Source of the DNA: RH-AL1 sp965198495
GTDB lineage: Bacteria; Pseudomonadota; Alphaproteobacteria; Rhizobiales; Beijerinckiaceae
Reading direction: 5' to 3'
DNA length: 64,000 bases
Assembly: GCA_965198495.1 (NCBI GenBank)
Contig: CBDAPL010000001.1
Span: 2,108,001 to 2,172,000, forward strand
A model generated the notes under the pieces. It saw only the letters and a list, made by a program, of their open reading frames with translations. It was not told the DNA's origin and searched no databases. Each line of letters begins with the position of its first letter. Within the stretch, counting starts at the first letter, position 1. Below are positions 11,764 through 20,440 of the stretch, one piece after another. A program made the position numbers and the translations under genes.

Positions 11764-12466
11764 TCCCAAGGGCGGCAAGGGCGCTCCCGCGAAGGGCGGG
11801 GCCAAGGGCGCGAAAGACACCGGCACCAAGAAGGATTCGAAGTCGGTTCCGACGGAGAAGGCGAGCCGCGGCGCGCCATCCTACGCGACGGCGTCGGCCG
11901 ACAGCCTGTCGGTGCCGAAGGATTACATCCCGCGTTTGCGCAAGCATTACGACGAGGTCATCCGCAAGCAGATGATCGAGGAGTTCGGCTACAAGAATCC
12001 CTTCGAGGTGCCGACGATCGAGAAGATCGTGCTGAACATGGGCGTTGGCGAAGCCGTCAACGACACCAAGAAAGTGACGCTCGCCGCCGCCGACCTCGCG
12101 CTGATCGCCGGTCAGAAGCCGGTCATCACCAAGGCGCGCAACGCGATCTCGACCTTCAAGGTGCGCGAGAACATGCCGATCGGCGCGAAGGTCACGCTGC
12201 GCAAGATCCGCATGTACGAGTTCCTCGATCGCCTGGTCACGATCGCGCTGCCGCGCATTCGCGACTTCCGTGGCCTGAACCCCAAGAGCTTCGATGGGCG
12301 CGGCAACTTCGCCATGGGCATCAAGGAGCACATCGTGTTCCCCGAGATCAATTACGACAAGGTCGACACGGTCGTGGGCATGGACATCATCGTCTGCACG
12401 ACCGCGAAGACGGACAACGAGGCGCGCGCGCTCCTGCGCGCGTTCAACTTCCCGTTCCGGCAGTGA
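11756..12466 (+). CDS. rplE: 50S ribosomal protein L5 with N-terminal extension
   Basis: L5 binds 5S rRNA and P-site tRNA. The core (from SVPKDYIPRLRKHYDEV, about residue 52, to RAFNFPFRQ) is full length. It is preceded by about 51 extra residues rich in Lys, Gly and Ala, so the total is 236 rather than roughly 180-186. A GGAGA site 9 bases before ATG 11756, inside the rplX end, supports this start. An in-frame GTG at 11912 would give a standard L5 but has no Shine-Dalgarno and would leave a 148-base gap in a tightly packed operon. The extension looks disordered and basic. Confidence 0.92.
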   Translation: MADPKGGKGAPAKGGAKGAKDTGTKKDSKSVPTEKASRGAPSYATASADSLSVPKDYIPRLRKHYDEVIRKQMIEEFGYKNPFEVPTIEKIVLNMGVGEAVNDTKKVTLAAADLALIAGQKPVITKARNAISTFKVRENMPIGAKVTLRKIRMYEFLDRLVTIALPRIRDFRGLNPKSFDGRGNFAMGIKEHIVFPEINYDKVDTVVGMDIIVCTTAKTDNEARALLRAFNFPFRQ

Positions 12467-12515
12467 GCCAAGTCTGAGACCGGCTCAAACGCGGTAACCA
12501 GAGGATCTGAAATCG

Positions 12516-12821
12516 ATGGCGAAGAAGAGCGCGATTGAAAACAACAAGAGGCGCATGCGGCTCGTCAAGCAATACGCTGGACGCCGCAAGCGCCTGAAGG
12601 ATACGGCGAACAACGAGGCGCTCTCGATGGAGGAGCGTTTCGAGGCACGTCTCCGGCTGGCCGAACTGCCGCGCAACTCGGCCCCCGAGCGCGTCCGCAA
12701 CCGCTGCGAAGTCTCGGGCCGTCCGCGCGCCTTCACCCGCAAGATGCGCATGTCGCGTATCGCGCTCCGGGACCTCGGCTCCAAGGGCTTGATCCCCGGC
12801 CTCGTCAAGTCGAGCTGGTAG
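12516..12821 (+). CDS. rpsN: 30S ribosomal protein S14 (zinc-independent form)
   Basis: The 101-residue S14 sits in the 30S head. It starts MAKKSAIENNKRR and carries the RNRCEVSGRPRAFTRKM segment, but lacks the four-cysteine zinc ribbon of the short form, so it is the long C-minus type usual in Proteobacteria. It lies 49 bases after rplE and 12 before rpsH. Confidence 0.97.
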   Translation: MAKKSAIENNKRRMRLVKQYAGRRKRLKDTANNEALSMEERFEARLRLAELPRNSAPERVRNRCEVSGRPRAFTRKMRMSRIALRDLGSKGLIPGLVKSSW

Positions 12822-12833
12822 GGGAGGCGCGCC

Positions 12834-13226
12834 ATGAACGATCCGTTGGGCGATATGCTCACCCGCATCCGCAATGCCGGCATGCGCCGCAAGGGCAAGG
12901 TGCAGACGCCGGGCTCCCGTCTTCGCGCCAACGTGCTGGACGTGCTGGAGACCGAAGGCTATATCCGCGGCTACTCGACGACAGAGTACGGCAACGGCCG
13001 CACCGAATTCGAGATCGAGCTGAAATATTACGACGGCCAGCCGGTCATACGCGAGATTTCGCGCGTGTCGAAGCCAGGCCGCCGTGTCTACTGCGCCGTC
13101 GATGCCATGCCGCGTGTCGCCAATGGTCTCGGCATCACGATCGTCTCCACGCCCAAAGGCGTGATGGCCGATCATGCCGCGCGGGAAGCCAACGTCGGGG
13201 GCGAAGTGCTTTGCAAGGTCTTCTGA
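12834..13226 (+). CDS. rpsH: 30S ribosomal protein S8
   Basis: The 130-residue S8 is a primary 16S rRNA binder and, in E. coli, the translational repressor of the spc operon. It starts MNDPLGDMLTRIRNAG and ends GGEVLCKVF, as in the family. The last bases of the gene are the first unit of an 18-base tandem repeat that continues past the stop codon. Confidence 0.97.
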   Translation: MNDPLGDMLTRIRNAGMRRKGKVQTPGSRLRANVLDVLETEGYIRGYSTTEYGNGRTEFEIELKYYDGQPVIREISRVSKPGRRVYCAVDAMPRVANGLGITIVSTPKGVMADHAAREANVGGEVLCKVF

Positions 13227-13278
13227 CCCGGCAAGGTCTTCCGACTCGGCAAGGTCTTCCGACCCGGCAAGGTCTTCT
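13213..13278 (+). repeat. 18-bp tandem repeat spanning the rpsH stop codon
   Basis: Units start at 13213, 13231, 13249 and 13267 (the last partial, 12 bases). Each begins GCAAGGTCTTC and differs at one or two positions. The first unit encodes the CKVF end and stop of S8. The period is a multiple of three and copies 2-3 change the stop TGA to CGA, so the frame would stay open through them. It fills most of the rpsH-rplF gap. Confidence 0.9.
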
Positions 13279-13304
13279 CGCTGCCAAGAATGAAGGATTA
13301 GGCC

Positions 13305-13838
13305 ATGTCACGCGTCGGTAAGAAGCCCGTCGCCATACCAAAGGGCTGCACCGCCAAGGTCGAGGGGCAGCACGTCTCCGTCAAGGGCGCGAAGGGCGAA
13401 CTGCACTTCACCTGCCCGGAGGACGTTTCGGTCGCGTTCGAGAACGACAACGTCAGCGTGACGCCGCGCAACGACACCAAGCGGGCGCAGGCCATGTGGG
13501 GCATGTCGCGCGCGATGGTGAACAACCTCGTGGTCGGCGTCTCGACCGGCTTCACGCGCAAGCTCGATATCACCGGCGTCGGCTACAAGGCGGCCGTCCA
13601 GGGTAAGGTTCTGCAATTGTCGCTCGGCTACAGCCACGACGTGCCGTTCGCGATCCCGGAAGGCATCACGATCGTGACGCCGCGTCCGATCGAGATCCTG
13701 ATCTCCGGCATCGACAAGCGTCAGGTCGGCCAGGTCGCCTCCGAGATCAGGGCTTTGCGCCCGCCGGAGCCGTACAAGGGCAAGGGTGTCCGCTATTCGG
13801 ACGAGTTCATCTTCCGCAAGGAAGGCAAGAAGAAGTAA
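13305..13838 (+). CDS. rplF: 50S ribosomal protein L6
   Basis: The 177-residue L6 sits near the sarcin-ricin loop. Two similar alpha/beta halves and the C-terminal PPEPYKGKGVRY motif are intact. It begins MSRVGKKPVAIPKG. The gap to rpsH is 78 bases and is largely tandem repeat; an AAGGA site is next to the ATG. rplR follows after 6 bases. Confidence 0.98.
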   Translation: MSRVGKKPVAIPKGCTAKVEGQHVSVKGAKGELHFTCPEDVSVAFENDNVSVTPRNDTKRAQAMWGMSRAMVNNLVVGVSTGFTRKLDITGVGYKAAVQGKVLQLSLGYSHDVPFAIPEGITIVTPRPIEILISGIDKRQVGQVASEIRALRPPEPYKGKGVRYSDEFIFRKEGKKK

Positions 13839-13844
13839 GGCACG

Positions 13845-14201
13845 ATGGCACAAGACACATCCGCGCGGCGCAAGTTCCGCGTCCGCAAAGCTCTGCGCGC
13901 GAGCGCCTATGGCAAGCCGCGGCTGTCGGTCTTCCGATCGTCGAAGCAGATCTACTGCCAGATCATCGATGACGCCGCCGGCCGCACGCTCGCGTCCGCC
14001 TCCTCGATGGAGAAGGAGCAGCGCGAGGGTCTCAAGACCGGCGCCAACGTCGAGGCGGCGGCGGCGATCGGCAAGCTGATCGCCGAGCGCGCCAAGGCGG
14101 CCGGCGTCACCACGGTCGTGTTCGACCGTGGCGGCTACATGTATCACGGGCGCGTCAAGGCGCTCGCCGAGGGCGCCCGCGAAGGCGGCCTCGCGTTCTA
14201 A
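13845..14201 (+). CDS. rplR: 50S ribosomal protein L18
   Basis: The 118-residue L18 binds 5S rRNA together with L5. The N-terminal basic arm (RRKFRVRKALRASAYGKPRLSVFRS begins here) and the C-terminal VVFDRGGYMYHGRVKAL motif are standard. It is 6 bases after rplF and 79 before rpsE. Confidence 0.97.
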   Translation: MAQDTSARRKFRVRKALRASAYGKPRLSVFRSSKQIYCQIIDDAAGRTLASASSMEKEQREGLKTGANVEAAAAIGKLIAERAKAAGVTTVVFDRGGYMYHGRVKALAEGAREGGLAF

Positions 14202-14280
14202 TTAGGCGACATCGCTAATCAACGACATTCGAAGCGAGCGGGCAGGTGCATTCCACCCGCGCAAGTGAGAAGAAGACATC

Positions 14281-14880
14281 ATGGCTGGTGAGAGAGAAGG
14301 CGGCGGTCGCGGGCGCGATCGTCAGGGCAGGGATTCCGCTGACAGCGAGTTCGTCGATCGCCTCGTGCACATCAACCGCGTCGCCAAGGTGGTCAAGGGC
14401 GGTCGGCGCTTCGGGTTCGCCGCGCTCGTCGTGGTCGGCGACCAGAAGGGCCGCGTCGGCTTCGGTCACGGCAAGGCGCGCGAGGTGCCGGAGGCGATCC
14501 GCAAGGCGACCGAATCGGCCAAGCGCGGCTTGATCCGCGTGCCGCTTCGCGAGGGTCGCACGCTGCATCACGACGTCAACGGCCGCCACGGCGCCGGTCG
14601 CGTCATCCTTCGCGCCGCGCCCGCCGGAACCGGCATCATCGCCGGCGGCCCGATGCGCGCGATCTTCGAGACGCTCGGCATGAACGATGTCGTCGCCAAG
14701 TCGCAGGGGTCTTCGAACCCCTACAACATGATTCGCGCGACGTTCGACGCCCTGAAGAGCGAGGATTCGCCCCGTTCCGTCGCCGCCCGTCGCAACCTCA
14801 AGGTGTCGACCCTGCAGTCGCGGCGCATCGGCGGCGATGCCGAGGCAGCGCCGGCGGATGCCGCGCCGGCCGAAGCCTGA
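14281..14880 (+). CDS. rpsE: 30S ribosomal protein S5
   Basis: The 199-residue S5 contributes to decoding fidelity at the mRNA entry. The double-stranded-RNA-like domain (EFVDRLVHINRVAKVVKGG) and the C-terminal half (VPLREGRTLHHDVNGRHGAG) are intact. An Ala/Pro/Asp-rich C-terminal tail and a charged Gly/Arg N-terminus make it longer than the E. coli protein of 167 residues; similar tails occur in related alphaproteobacteria. Confidence 0.97.
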   Translation: MAGEREGGGRGRDRQGRDSADSEFVDRLVHINRVAKVVKGGRRFGFAALVVVGDQKGRVGFGHGKAREVPEAIRKATESAKRGLIRVPLREGRTLHHDVNGRHGAGRVILRAAPAGTGIIAGGPMRAIFETLGMNDVVAKSQGSSNPYNMIRATFDALKSEDSPRSVAARRNLKVSTLQSRRIGGDAEAAPADAAPAEA

Positions 14881-14897
14881 GCCGGGGGGGACGCATC

Positions 14898-15092
14898 ATG
14901 GCGCAAGCGAAGCAAGGCTCGGTCGTGACGATCGAGCAGATCCATAGCCCGATCGGCCGGCCCGCCGACCAGCGGCAGACCTTGATCGGCCTCAAGCTCA
15001 ACAAGATCGGGCGTCACGCGACGCTCGAAGATACGCCGGCTGTCCGCGGGATGATCGCCAAGGTGGCCCATCTCGTTCGCGTCGTGGATTAG
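14898..15092 (+). CDS. rpmD: 50S ribosomal protein L30
   Basis: This 64-residue L30 carries the family IGRPADQRQTLIGLKLNKIGR signature within a beta-alpha-beta fold. It lies between rpsE (17 bases) and rplO (9 bases). A GGGGGGACGC purine run precedes the ATG. Confidence 0.96.
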   Translation: MAQAKQGSVVTIEQIHSPIGRPADQRQTLIGLKLNKIGRHATLEDTPAVRGMIAKVAHLVRVVD

Positions 15093-15101
15093 GAGGACGG
15101 C

Positions 15102-15590
15102 ATGAAACTCAACGACATCCACGACAATCCCGGCTCCTCGAAGAACCGGATGCGCGTCGGCCGCGGTATCGGGTCCGGCAAGGGCAAGACCGGCGGCCGT
15201 GGCGTCAAGGGGCAGAAGGCCCGTTCCGGCGTCTCGATCAAGGGTTTCGAGGGCGGCCAGATGCCCTTGCATCGCCGCCTGCCGAAGCGTGGCTTCTGGA
15301 ATCCCTTCTCGACCGATTACAACGAGGTCAACATCGGCCGCATCCAGGCCGCCCTCGACGCCGGCAAGCTGGAGGCCGGATCCCCCGTGACGATCGAGAC
15401 GCTCGTCGCGTCCGGCGTGTGCTCGAAGCCGCGCGACGGCGTGAAGATCCTCGGCGTCGGCGAGCTCACCGCCAACCTGACCTTCGAGGTCGCGTCGGCC
15501 TCCAAGAGCGCTGTGGCGGCGATCGAGAAGGCCGGCGGCAGCATCAAGATGCTGGTCGCGAAGAAGGCCGAGGCTCAGGCGGAAGCCTGA
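15102..15590 (+). CDS. rplO: 50S ribosomal protein L15
   Basis: The 162-residue L15 is an assembly protein with an extended basic Gly-rich N-terminal arm (GRGIGSGKGKTGGRGVKGQ) and a globular C-terminal domain. An AGGAGG site precedes its ATG. It is the last ribosomal gene before secY, from which it is separated by 153 bases without a visible gene. Confidence 0.97.
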   Translation: MKLNDIHDNPGSSKNRMRVGRGIGSGKGKTGGRGVKGQKARSGVSIKGFEGGQMPLHRRLPKRGFWNPFSTDYNEVNIGRIQAALDAGKLEAGSPVTIETLVASGVCSKPRDGVKILGVGELTANLTFEVASASKSAVAAIEKAGGSIKMLVAKKAEAQAEA

Positions 15591-15743
15591 TGCGGCCGAA
15601 GGGCTCGCGGGGGCTAGGCTGACAAAGCCGGCGTCCGAGCCTATGTGGTGAGGCGGCCGGTGATGGTGCGCGGCACCGTCGCGCCGTAGAGGGCCGCGTC
15701 CGCTGACGCCGGGCCGGCAAGAACAGGTCTCCAGGAGCGCTCC

Positions 15744-17081
15744 ATGGCATCGGCGGCAGAACAGCTCGCGGCAAATGTGAATTGGGGCGCCTTCGCCAAG
15801 GCGGACGAACTCAAGAAGCGTATCTGGTTCACGTTGGGCGCTTTGTTCGTCTTCCGGCTGGGCACGTACATCCCGATGCCCGGCATCGATCCGGCCGCTT
15901 TCGAGGCGAGCTTCGCCGGTCACAAGCAGGGCGTGCTCGAGCTGTTCAACATGTTCTCGGGCGGCGCCGTGCAGCGCATGGCGATCTTCGCGCTGAACAT
16001 CATGCCGTATATTTCGGCCTCCATCATCATCCAGCTTCTGACCTCGACGATCCCCCAGCTCGAGACCTTGAAGAAGGAAGGCGAGTCGGGCCGCAAGGTC
16101 ATCAATCAGTATACCCGCTACCTGACGGTGTTCCTGGCGGCGTTCCAGGCCTATGGGATCGCCGTCGGCCTGGAGGGCCAGCATAACGTGGTGACGGATC
16201 CGGGCTGGTTCTTCCGCATCTCGACGGTGCTGACGTTGATGGGCGGGACGATGTTCCTGATGTGGCTCGGCGAGCAGATCACCTCGCGGGGCATCGGCAA
16301 CGGCTCCTCGCTCATCATCTTCGCCGGCATCATCGCGGCCTTCCCCTCGGCCATCGCCAACACGCTCGAACTCGGTCGCCAGGGCGCGATATCGACGAGC
16401 CTCATCCTGGTCGTGGTGGTCATGGCCGTCGCGGTCATCGCCTTCATCGTCTTCATGGAGCGGGCGCAGCGTCGCGTTCTCATCACCTACCCGAAGCGCC
16501 AGCAAGGCAACAAGGTCTACGAGGGGCAGACCTCGTTCCTGCCGCTCAAGCTCAACACCTCGGGCGTCATCCCGCCGATCTTCGCCTCTTCGCTGTTGCT
16601 GCTGCCGACCACCATCGCGAACTTCTCCGCGCAGGGCGGCGCGACCAACGGCATCATGGGGATCATCACGACCTACCTCGGCCATGGCCGGCCCCTCTAC
16701 ATGCTGACCTATATCGCGCTGATCGTGTTCTTCGCCTTCTTCTACACGGCGATCGTCTTCAATCCGCAGGAGACGGCCGACAACCTGAAGAAGCACGGCG
16801 GTTTCGTGCCGGGCATTCGTCCCGGTGAACGCACCGCGCAGTACATCGACAAGATCCTGATGCGGATCACGGTGCTCGGCGCCGCCTATCTCGCGCTGAT
16901 CTGCCTCCTACCCGAAATACTGATTTCCTACGCGGCTTTGCCGTTCTACTTTGGCGGGACATCGTTGCTGATCGTCGTCAGCGTGACCATGGACACGGTC
17001 GCGCAGATCCACGGCCATCTCCAGGCCCATCAGTACGAGGGCCTGATCAAGAAGTCGAAGCTGCGGGGAAGACGCAAATGA
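15744..17081 (+). CDS. secY: Protein translocase subunit SecY
   Basis: The 445-residue product is the channel subunit of the SecYEG inner-membrane translocon. The N-terminal amphipathic lead is followed by about ten hydrophobic segments, and it has the family motifs SGGAVQRMAIFALNIMPYI and GFVPGIRPGERTAQYI. Length is normal. Its stop overlaps the adk start by four bases (ATGA), so the pair should be translationally coupled, as in many bacteria. Confidence 0.98.
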   Translation: MASAAEQLAANVNWGAFAKADELKKRIWFTLGALFVFRLGTYIPMPGIDPAAFEASFAGHKQGVLELFNMFSGGAVQRMAIFALNIMPYISASIIIQLLTSTIPQLETLKKEGESGRKVINQYTRYLTVFLAAFQAYGIAVGLEGQHNVVTDPGWFFRISTVLTLMGGTMFLMWLGEQITSRGIGNGSSLIIFAGIIAAFPSAIANTLELGRQGAISTSLILVVVVMAVAVIAFIVFMERAQRRVLITYPKRQQGNKVYEGQTSFLPLKLNTSGVIPPIFASSLLLLPTTIANFSAQGGATNGIMGIITTYLGHGRPLYMLTYIALIVFFAFFYTAIVFNPQETADNLKKHGGFVPGIRPGERTAQYIDKILMRITVLGAAYLALICLLPEILISYAALPFYFGGTSLLIVVSVTMDTVAQIHGHLQAHQYEGLIKKSKLRGRRK

Positions 17082-17671
17082 GGCTGATACTGCTTGGACC
17101 ACCCGGCGCCGGCAAAGGTACGCAGTCGGCGCGGCTGATGGGGCAGTACGGTATCCCACAATTGTCGACCGGTGAGATGCTGCGTGCCGCCGTCAAGGCG
17201 CAGTCGCCCATCGGCAAGCAGGCCCAGGTGATCATGAGCGAGGGCAAGCTCGTTTCGGACGCGATCGTGGTCAGCCTCATCGGCGATCGCATCGAGGAGA
17301 CGGATGCTCAGGGCGGTTTCATTCTCGATGGATTTCCCCGCACGGTGGCGCAGGCCGAAGCCCTGGCGCAACTCCTGAAGAGCAAGGGTATCAACCTCGA
17401 CGGCGTCCTCGAACTGAAGGTCGACGAGGACGCGCTGCTGGAGCGAATGGAGCGTCGGGTCGCGCAGACCCGCGCTGCCGGCGGGCAAGTCCGGGACGAC
17501 GACAATGCGGAGGCGTTTCGCTCGCGGCTCACGACCTATCGCGAACAGACCGCGCCGGTGTCGGAATATTACAAGAAGATCGGTGATCTTCATATCGTCG
17601 ACGGAATGGCCAGTATCGACGAGGTATCGGCATCAATCGACGGTTTCCTGAAGCGTAGGCAGGCGGCCTGA
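17078..17671 (+). CDS. adk: Adenylate kinase (short LID form)
   Basis: The 197-residue enzyme converts ATP and AMP to two ADP. The P-loop GPPGAGKGT lies at residues 7-15, with the AMP-binding STGEMLRA and DGFPRT motifs intact. The LID insertion is reduced to a short stretch, so this is the short, zinc-free type common in alphaproteobacteria. It overlaps secY by four bases. Confidence 0.97.
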   Translation: MRLILLGPPGAGKGTQSARLMGQYGIPQLSTGEMLRAAVKAQSPIGKQAQVIMSEGKLVSDAIVVSLIGDRIEETDAQGGFILDGFPRTVAQAEALAQLLKSKGINLDGVLELKVDEDALLERMERRVAQTRAAGGQVRDDDNAEAFRSRLTTYREQTAPVSEYYKKIGDLHIVDGMASIDEVSASIDGFLKRRQAA

Positions 17672-17692
17672 CACCAAAGCGCAGGGTTTTAC

Positions 17693-17766
17693 TTGACGCG
17701 CTGCTCGGAAATCATTAGCCAACGGTTTCATCGCTGACGATCGACAGTGGCCTCTTTTCAGAGGCC
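17693..17766 (+). promoter_or_regulatory. Candidate promoter and leader hairpin before rpsM
   Basis: The 203-base adk-rpsM gap contains TTGACG at 17693-17698 with AT-rich sequence (ATCATTAG) 12-20 bases downstream, and a perfect seven-base hairpin (GGCCTCT/AGAGGCC, loop TTTC) at 17749-17766. These could form the alpha-operon promoter and a leader structure. The -10 element is weak, so the call is tentative. Confidence 0.3.
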
Positions 17767-17874
17767 GGCTGTGTCTGTTTTCGAGATCGCAATCAGAAAA
17801 TGCGGATCGCATGGGCCGGGCTCCACCGGACGCGGTCCAAGTCCCGTGAGGGACATCCACATGGAGAGGCACAA

Positions 17875-18243
17875 ATGGCCCGTATCGCTGGCGTCAATAT
17901 CCCGACCAACAAACGCGTGATCATCGCGCTCCAGTATATCCACGGCATCGGCGCCGCGAAAGCTCACGAGATCTGCGAGAAAGTCTCCATCCCGGCGGAG
18001 CGCCGTGTCGCCGAACTGAGCGACGCCGAGGTGCTTCAGATCCGCGAGGCGATCGATCGCGACTACATGGTGGAGGGCGATCTTCGCCGCGAGGTGGCGA
18101 TCAACATCAAGCGGTTGATGGATCTTGGCTGCTATCGCGGCTTGCGTCATCGACGCCAGCTTCCGGTGCGCGGTCAACGCACGCACACCAACGCGCGTAC
18201 CCGGAAGGGCAAGGCGAAGCCGATCGCCGGCAAGAAGAAGTAA
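17875..18243 (+). CDS. rpsM: 30S ribosomal protein S13
   Basis: The 122-residue S13 forms a head bridge to the 50S and contacts P-site tRNA. The start at ATG 17875 was chosen for the canonical MARIAGVNIPTNKRV N-terminus and a GAGAGGC site upstream; the frame stays open further back. The C-terminal RGQRTHTNARTRKGK tail is intact. First gene of the alpha operon. Confidence 0.97.
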   Translation: MARIAGVNIPTNKRVIIALQYIHGIGAAKAHEICEKVSIPAERRVAELSDAEVLQIREAIDRDYMVEGDLRREVAINIKRLMDLGCYRGLRHRRQLPVRGQRTHTNARTRKGKAKPIAGKKK

Positions 18244-18312
18244 CAGGCATCCCAAAACCAAGAATAACCCGAGCGCCTGGCATCACGGGCGCGCCAGAAG
18301 GACAGACTATCT

Positions 18313-18702
18313 ATGGCTAAAGAGGCAGGGCGCGTCCGCCGTCGCGAACGCAAGAATATCGTTTCGGGCGTCGCTCACGTGTCGTCGACGTTCAATAACA
18401 CGATGATCACGATCTCCGACGCGCAGGGCAATACGATCTCGTGGTCGTCGGCCGGCACGATGGGCTTCAAGGGGTCGCGCAAGTCGACACCCTACGCCGC
18501 CCAGATGGCGGCGGAGGATGCGGCGCGCAAGGCGGCCGAGCATGGCATGCGCACGCTCGAAGTGGAGGTCTCCGGTCCCGGATCGGGGCGTGAATCCGCG
18601 CTTCGCGCGCTCCAGGCGGCCGGCTTCATGGTGACGTCCATCCGCGACGTGACGCCCATCCCGCATAACGGCTGCCGCCCCAAGAAGCGCCGTCGCGTCT
18701 GA
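18313..18702 (+). CDS. rpsK: 30S ribosomal protein S11
   Basis: The 129-residue S11 forms the 30S platform near the Shine-Dalgarno helix. It has the GVAHVSSTFNNTMITI and GPGSGRESALRAL motifs and ends PHNGCRPKKRRRV. Length is standard. It is 69 bases after rpsM and about 90 before rpoA. Confidence 0.97.
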   Translation: MAKEAGRVRRRERKNIVSGVAHVSSTFNNTMITISDAQGNTISWSSAGTMGFKGSRKSTPYAAQMAAEDAARKAAEHGMRTLEVEVSGPGSGRESALRALQAAGFMVTSIRDVTPIPHNGCRPKKRRRV

Positions 18703-18792
18703 CCATTTCCGGCCGCCGCGTGCGGCCCGATTGTTTTCGAAGACGGTACGGCATTCCGGCCGTTCCCGTCGGCATCATGAAAGGTGCGCTCA

Positions 18793-19809
18793 GTGATCCA
18801 GAAGAACTGGCAAGAACTCATCAAGCCCAACAAGCTCGAAGTGGCGTCCGGCGACGACGCCAAGCGGCACGCGACCGTGGTCGCCGAGCCGCTCGAGCGC
18901 GGCTTCGGCATGACGCTCGGCAACGCGCTGCGCCGCGTGCTGCTTTCCTCGCTTCAGGGCGCCGCGATCACCTCCGTCCACATCGATGGCGTACTCCACG
19001 AGTTCTCATCGATCCCCGGCGTACGCGAGGATGTGACCGATCTCGTGCTCAACATCAAGGATATCGCCGTCAAGATGCAGGGCGATGGCCCCAAGCGCAT
19101 GGTCTTGAAGAAGACCGGCCCCGGCAAGGTGCTTGCCGGCGATATCGGCACGATCAACGACGTCACGATCCTCAACCCCAACCTGGTGATCTGCACGCTC
19201 GACGAAGGCGCGGAGATCCGCATGGAGTTCACCGTCGCGACAGGCAAGGGCTACGTGCCGGCCGACCGCAACCGGCACGAGGACTCGCCGATTGGCCTGA
19301 TCCCGATCGACAGCCTGTTCTCGCCCGTCCGCAAGGTCTCCTACCGCGTGGAGAACACCCGCGAAGGCCAGATCCTCGACTACGACAAGCTGACGATGCA
19401 GGTCGAGACCAACGGCTCGCTGACGCCGGAGGACGCGATCGCCTTCTCGGCGCGCATCCTTCAGGACCAGCTCAACGTCTTCGTGAACTTCGAGGAGCCG
19501 CGCCGCGAGGAAGTCGCCCCGGCGATCCCGGAGCTCGCCTTCAACCCCGCGTTGCTCAAGAAGGTCGACGAACTCGAACTGTCCGTGCGCTCGGCCAACT
19601 GCCTGAAGAACGACAACATCGTCTACATCGGCGACCTCATCCAGAAGACCGAAGCCGAGATGCTGCGCACCCCGAACTTCGGCCGCAAGTCGCTCAACGA
19701 GATCAAGGAGGTTCTGGCGCAAATGGGCCTGCACCTCGGCATGGAAGTCACCGGCTGGCCGCCCGAGAACATCGACGAACTCGCCAAGCGGTTCGAAGAG
19801 CACTACTAG
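18793..19809 (+). CDS. rpoA: RNA polymerase alpha subunit (GTG start)
   Basis: The 338-residue alpha subunit assembles RNA polymerase through its N-terminal domain and contacts UP elements and activators through its C-terminal domain. The N-terminal domain carries RGFGMTLGNALRRVLLSS, and the C-terminal helix-hairpin-helix region spans NCLKNDNIVYIGDL to GRKSLNEIKEVL. GTG 18793 gives the family N-terminus MIQKNWQELIKPNK and has an AAAGG site 8 bases upstream; a GTG at 18784 in the same frame would add three residues. Confidence 0.95.
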   Translation: MIQKNWQELIKPNKLEVASGDDAKRHATVVAEPLERGFGMTLGNALRRVLLSSLQGAAITSVHIDGVLHEFSSIPGVREDVTDLVLNIKDIAVKMQGDGPKRMVLKKTGPGKVLAGDIGTINDVTILNPNLVICTLDEGAEIRMEFTVATGKGYVPADRNRHEDSPIGLIPIDSLFSPVRKVSYRVENTREGQILDYDKLTMQVETNGSLTPEDAIAFSARILQDQLNVFVNFEEPRREEVAPAIPELAFNPALLKKVDELELSVRSANCLKNDNIVYIGDLIQKTEAEMLRTPNFGRKSLNEIKEVLAQMGLHLGMEVTGWPPENIDELAKRFEEHY

Positions 19810-19904
19810 GCGGACGCGACCCTTCACGCGCAAGCGGGAGAAGGGAGACAGACCTAAGGGATCGGCCGTACCTTGGCACGGCGGCCGCAAAACAGGAGAC
19901 CGCC

Positions 19905-20318
19905 ATGTATCACGGACGCGCACAGCGCCACTTCGGCCGCACGCACGAGCATCGCAAAGCGATGTTCGCCAACATGTGCCAGGCTCTCATCAAGCACGAG
20001 CAGATCGTCACCACGCTGCCCAAGGCCAAGGACCTGCGTCCGATCGTCGAGAAGCTGGTGACCTTAGGCAAGCGCGGCGATCTCCACGCCCGGCGCCAAG
20101 CCATCGCGCAGATCAAGGATGTCGCTCTGGTCGGCAAGCTCTTCGCCGTACTCGGTCCGCGCTACAAGGACCGTCACGGCGGCTACTGCCGCGTCCTCAA
20201 GGCCGGCTTCCGCTACGGCGACAACGCGCCGCTCGCCGTCATCGAATTCGTCGACCGCGACGTCAACGCCAAGGGCAAGGATTCGGGCCCCGTCCAGGTC
20301 ATGGACGACGCCGCCTGA
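19905..20318 (+). CDS. rplQ: 50S ribosomal protein L17
   Basis: The 137-residue L17 lies near the tunnel exit. It starts MYHGRAQRHFGRTHEHRKAM at ATG 19905, with an AGGAG site about 6 bases upstream. Its C-terminal tail adds about 10-15 residues to the minimal family length. Last gene of the alpha operon, 95 bases after rpoA; no convincing terminator was found before the protease gene. Confidence 0.97.
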   Translation: MYHGRAQRHFGRTHEHRKAMFANMCQALIKHEQIVTTLPKAKDLRPIVEKLVTLGKRGDLHARRQAIAQIKDVALVGKLFAVLGPRYKDRHGGYCRVLKAGFRYGDNAPLAVIEFVDRDVNAKGKDSGPVQVMDDAA

Positions 20319-20440
20319 TATCGTCTGGGCGTATAGGTAAACGTCCGGCGTGGCGTCCCTGTTGAGAAGTCTGTGATGGAGGTCGTTTTCTCCTTCTCGC
20401 GAGGCAGGCGTCTTCCGGCCAATCGAATGGGGAGCGCGCG

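Noticed and set aside
13213..13278. Tandem repeat as a CRISPR-like array
   Set aside because: Units are contiguous without spacers and partly coding, and no cas gene is present.
14721..16796. Long open frame on the minus strand across rpsE, rpmD, rplO and secY
   Set aside because: Shadow of conserved plus-strand genes; low complexity, His/Asp-rich, no domain.
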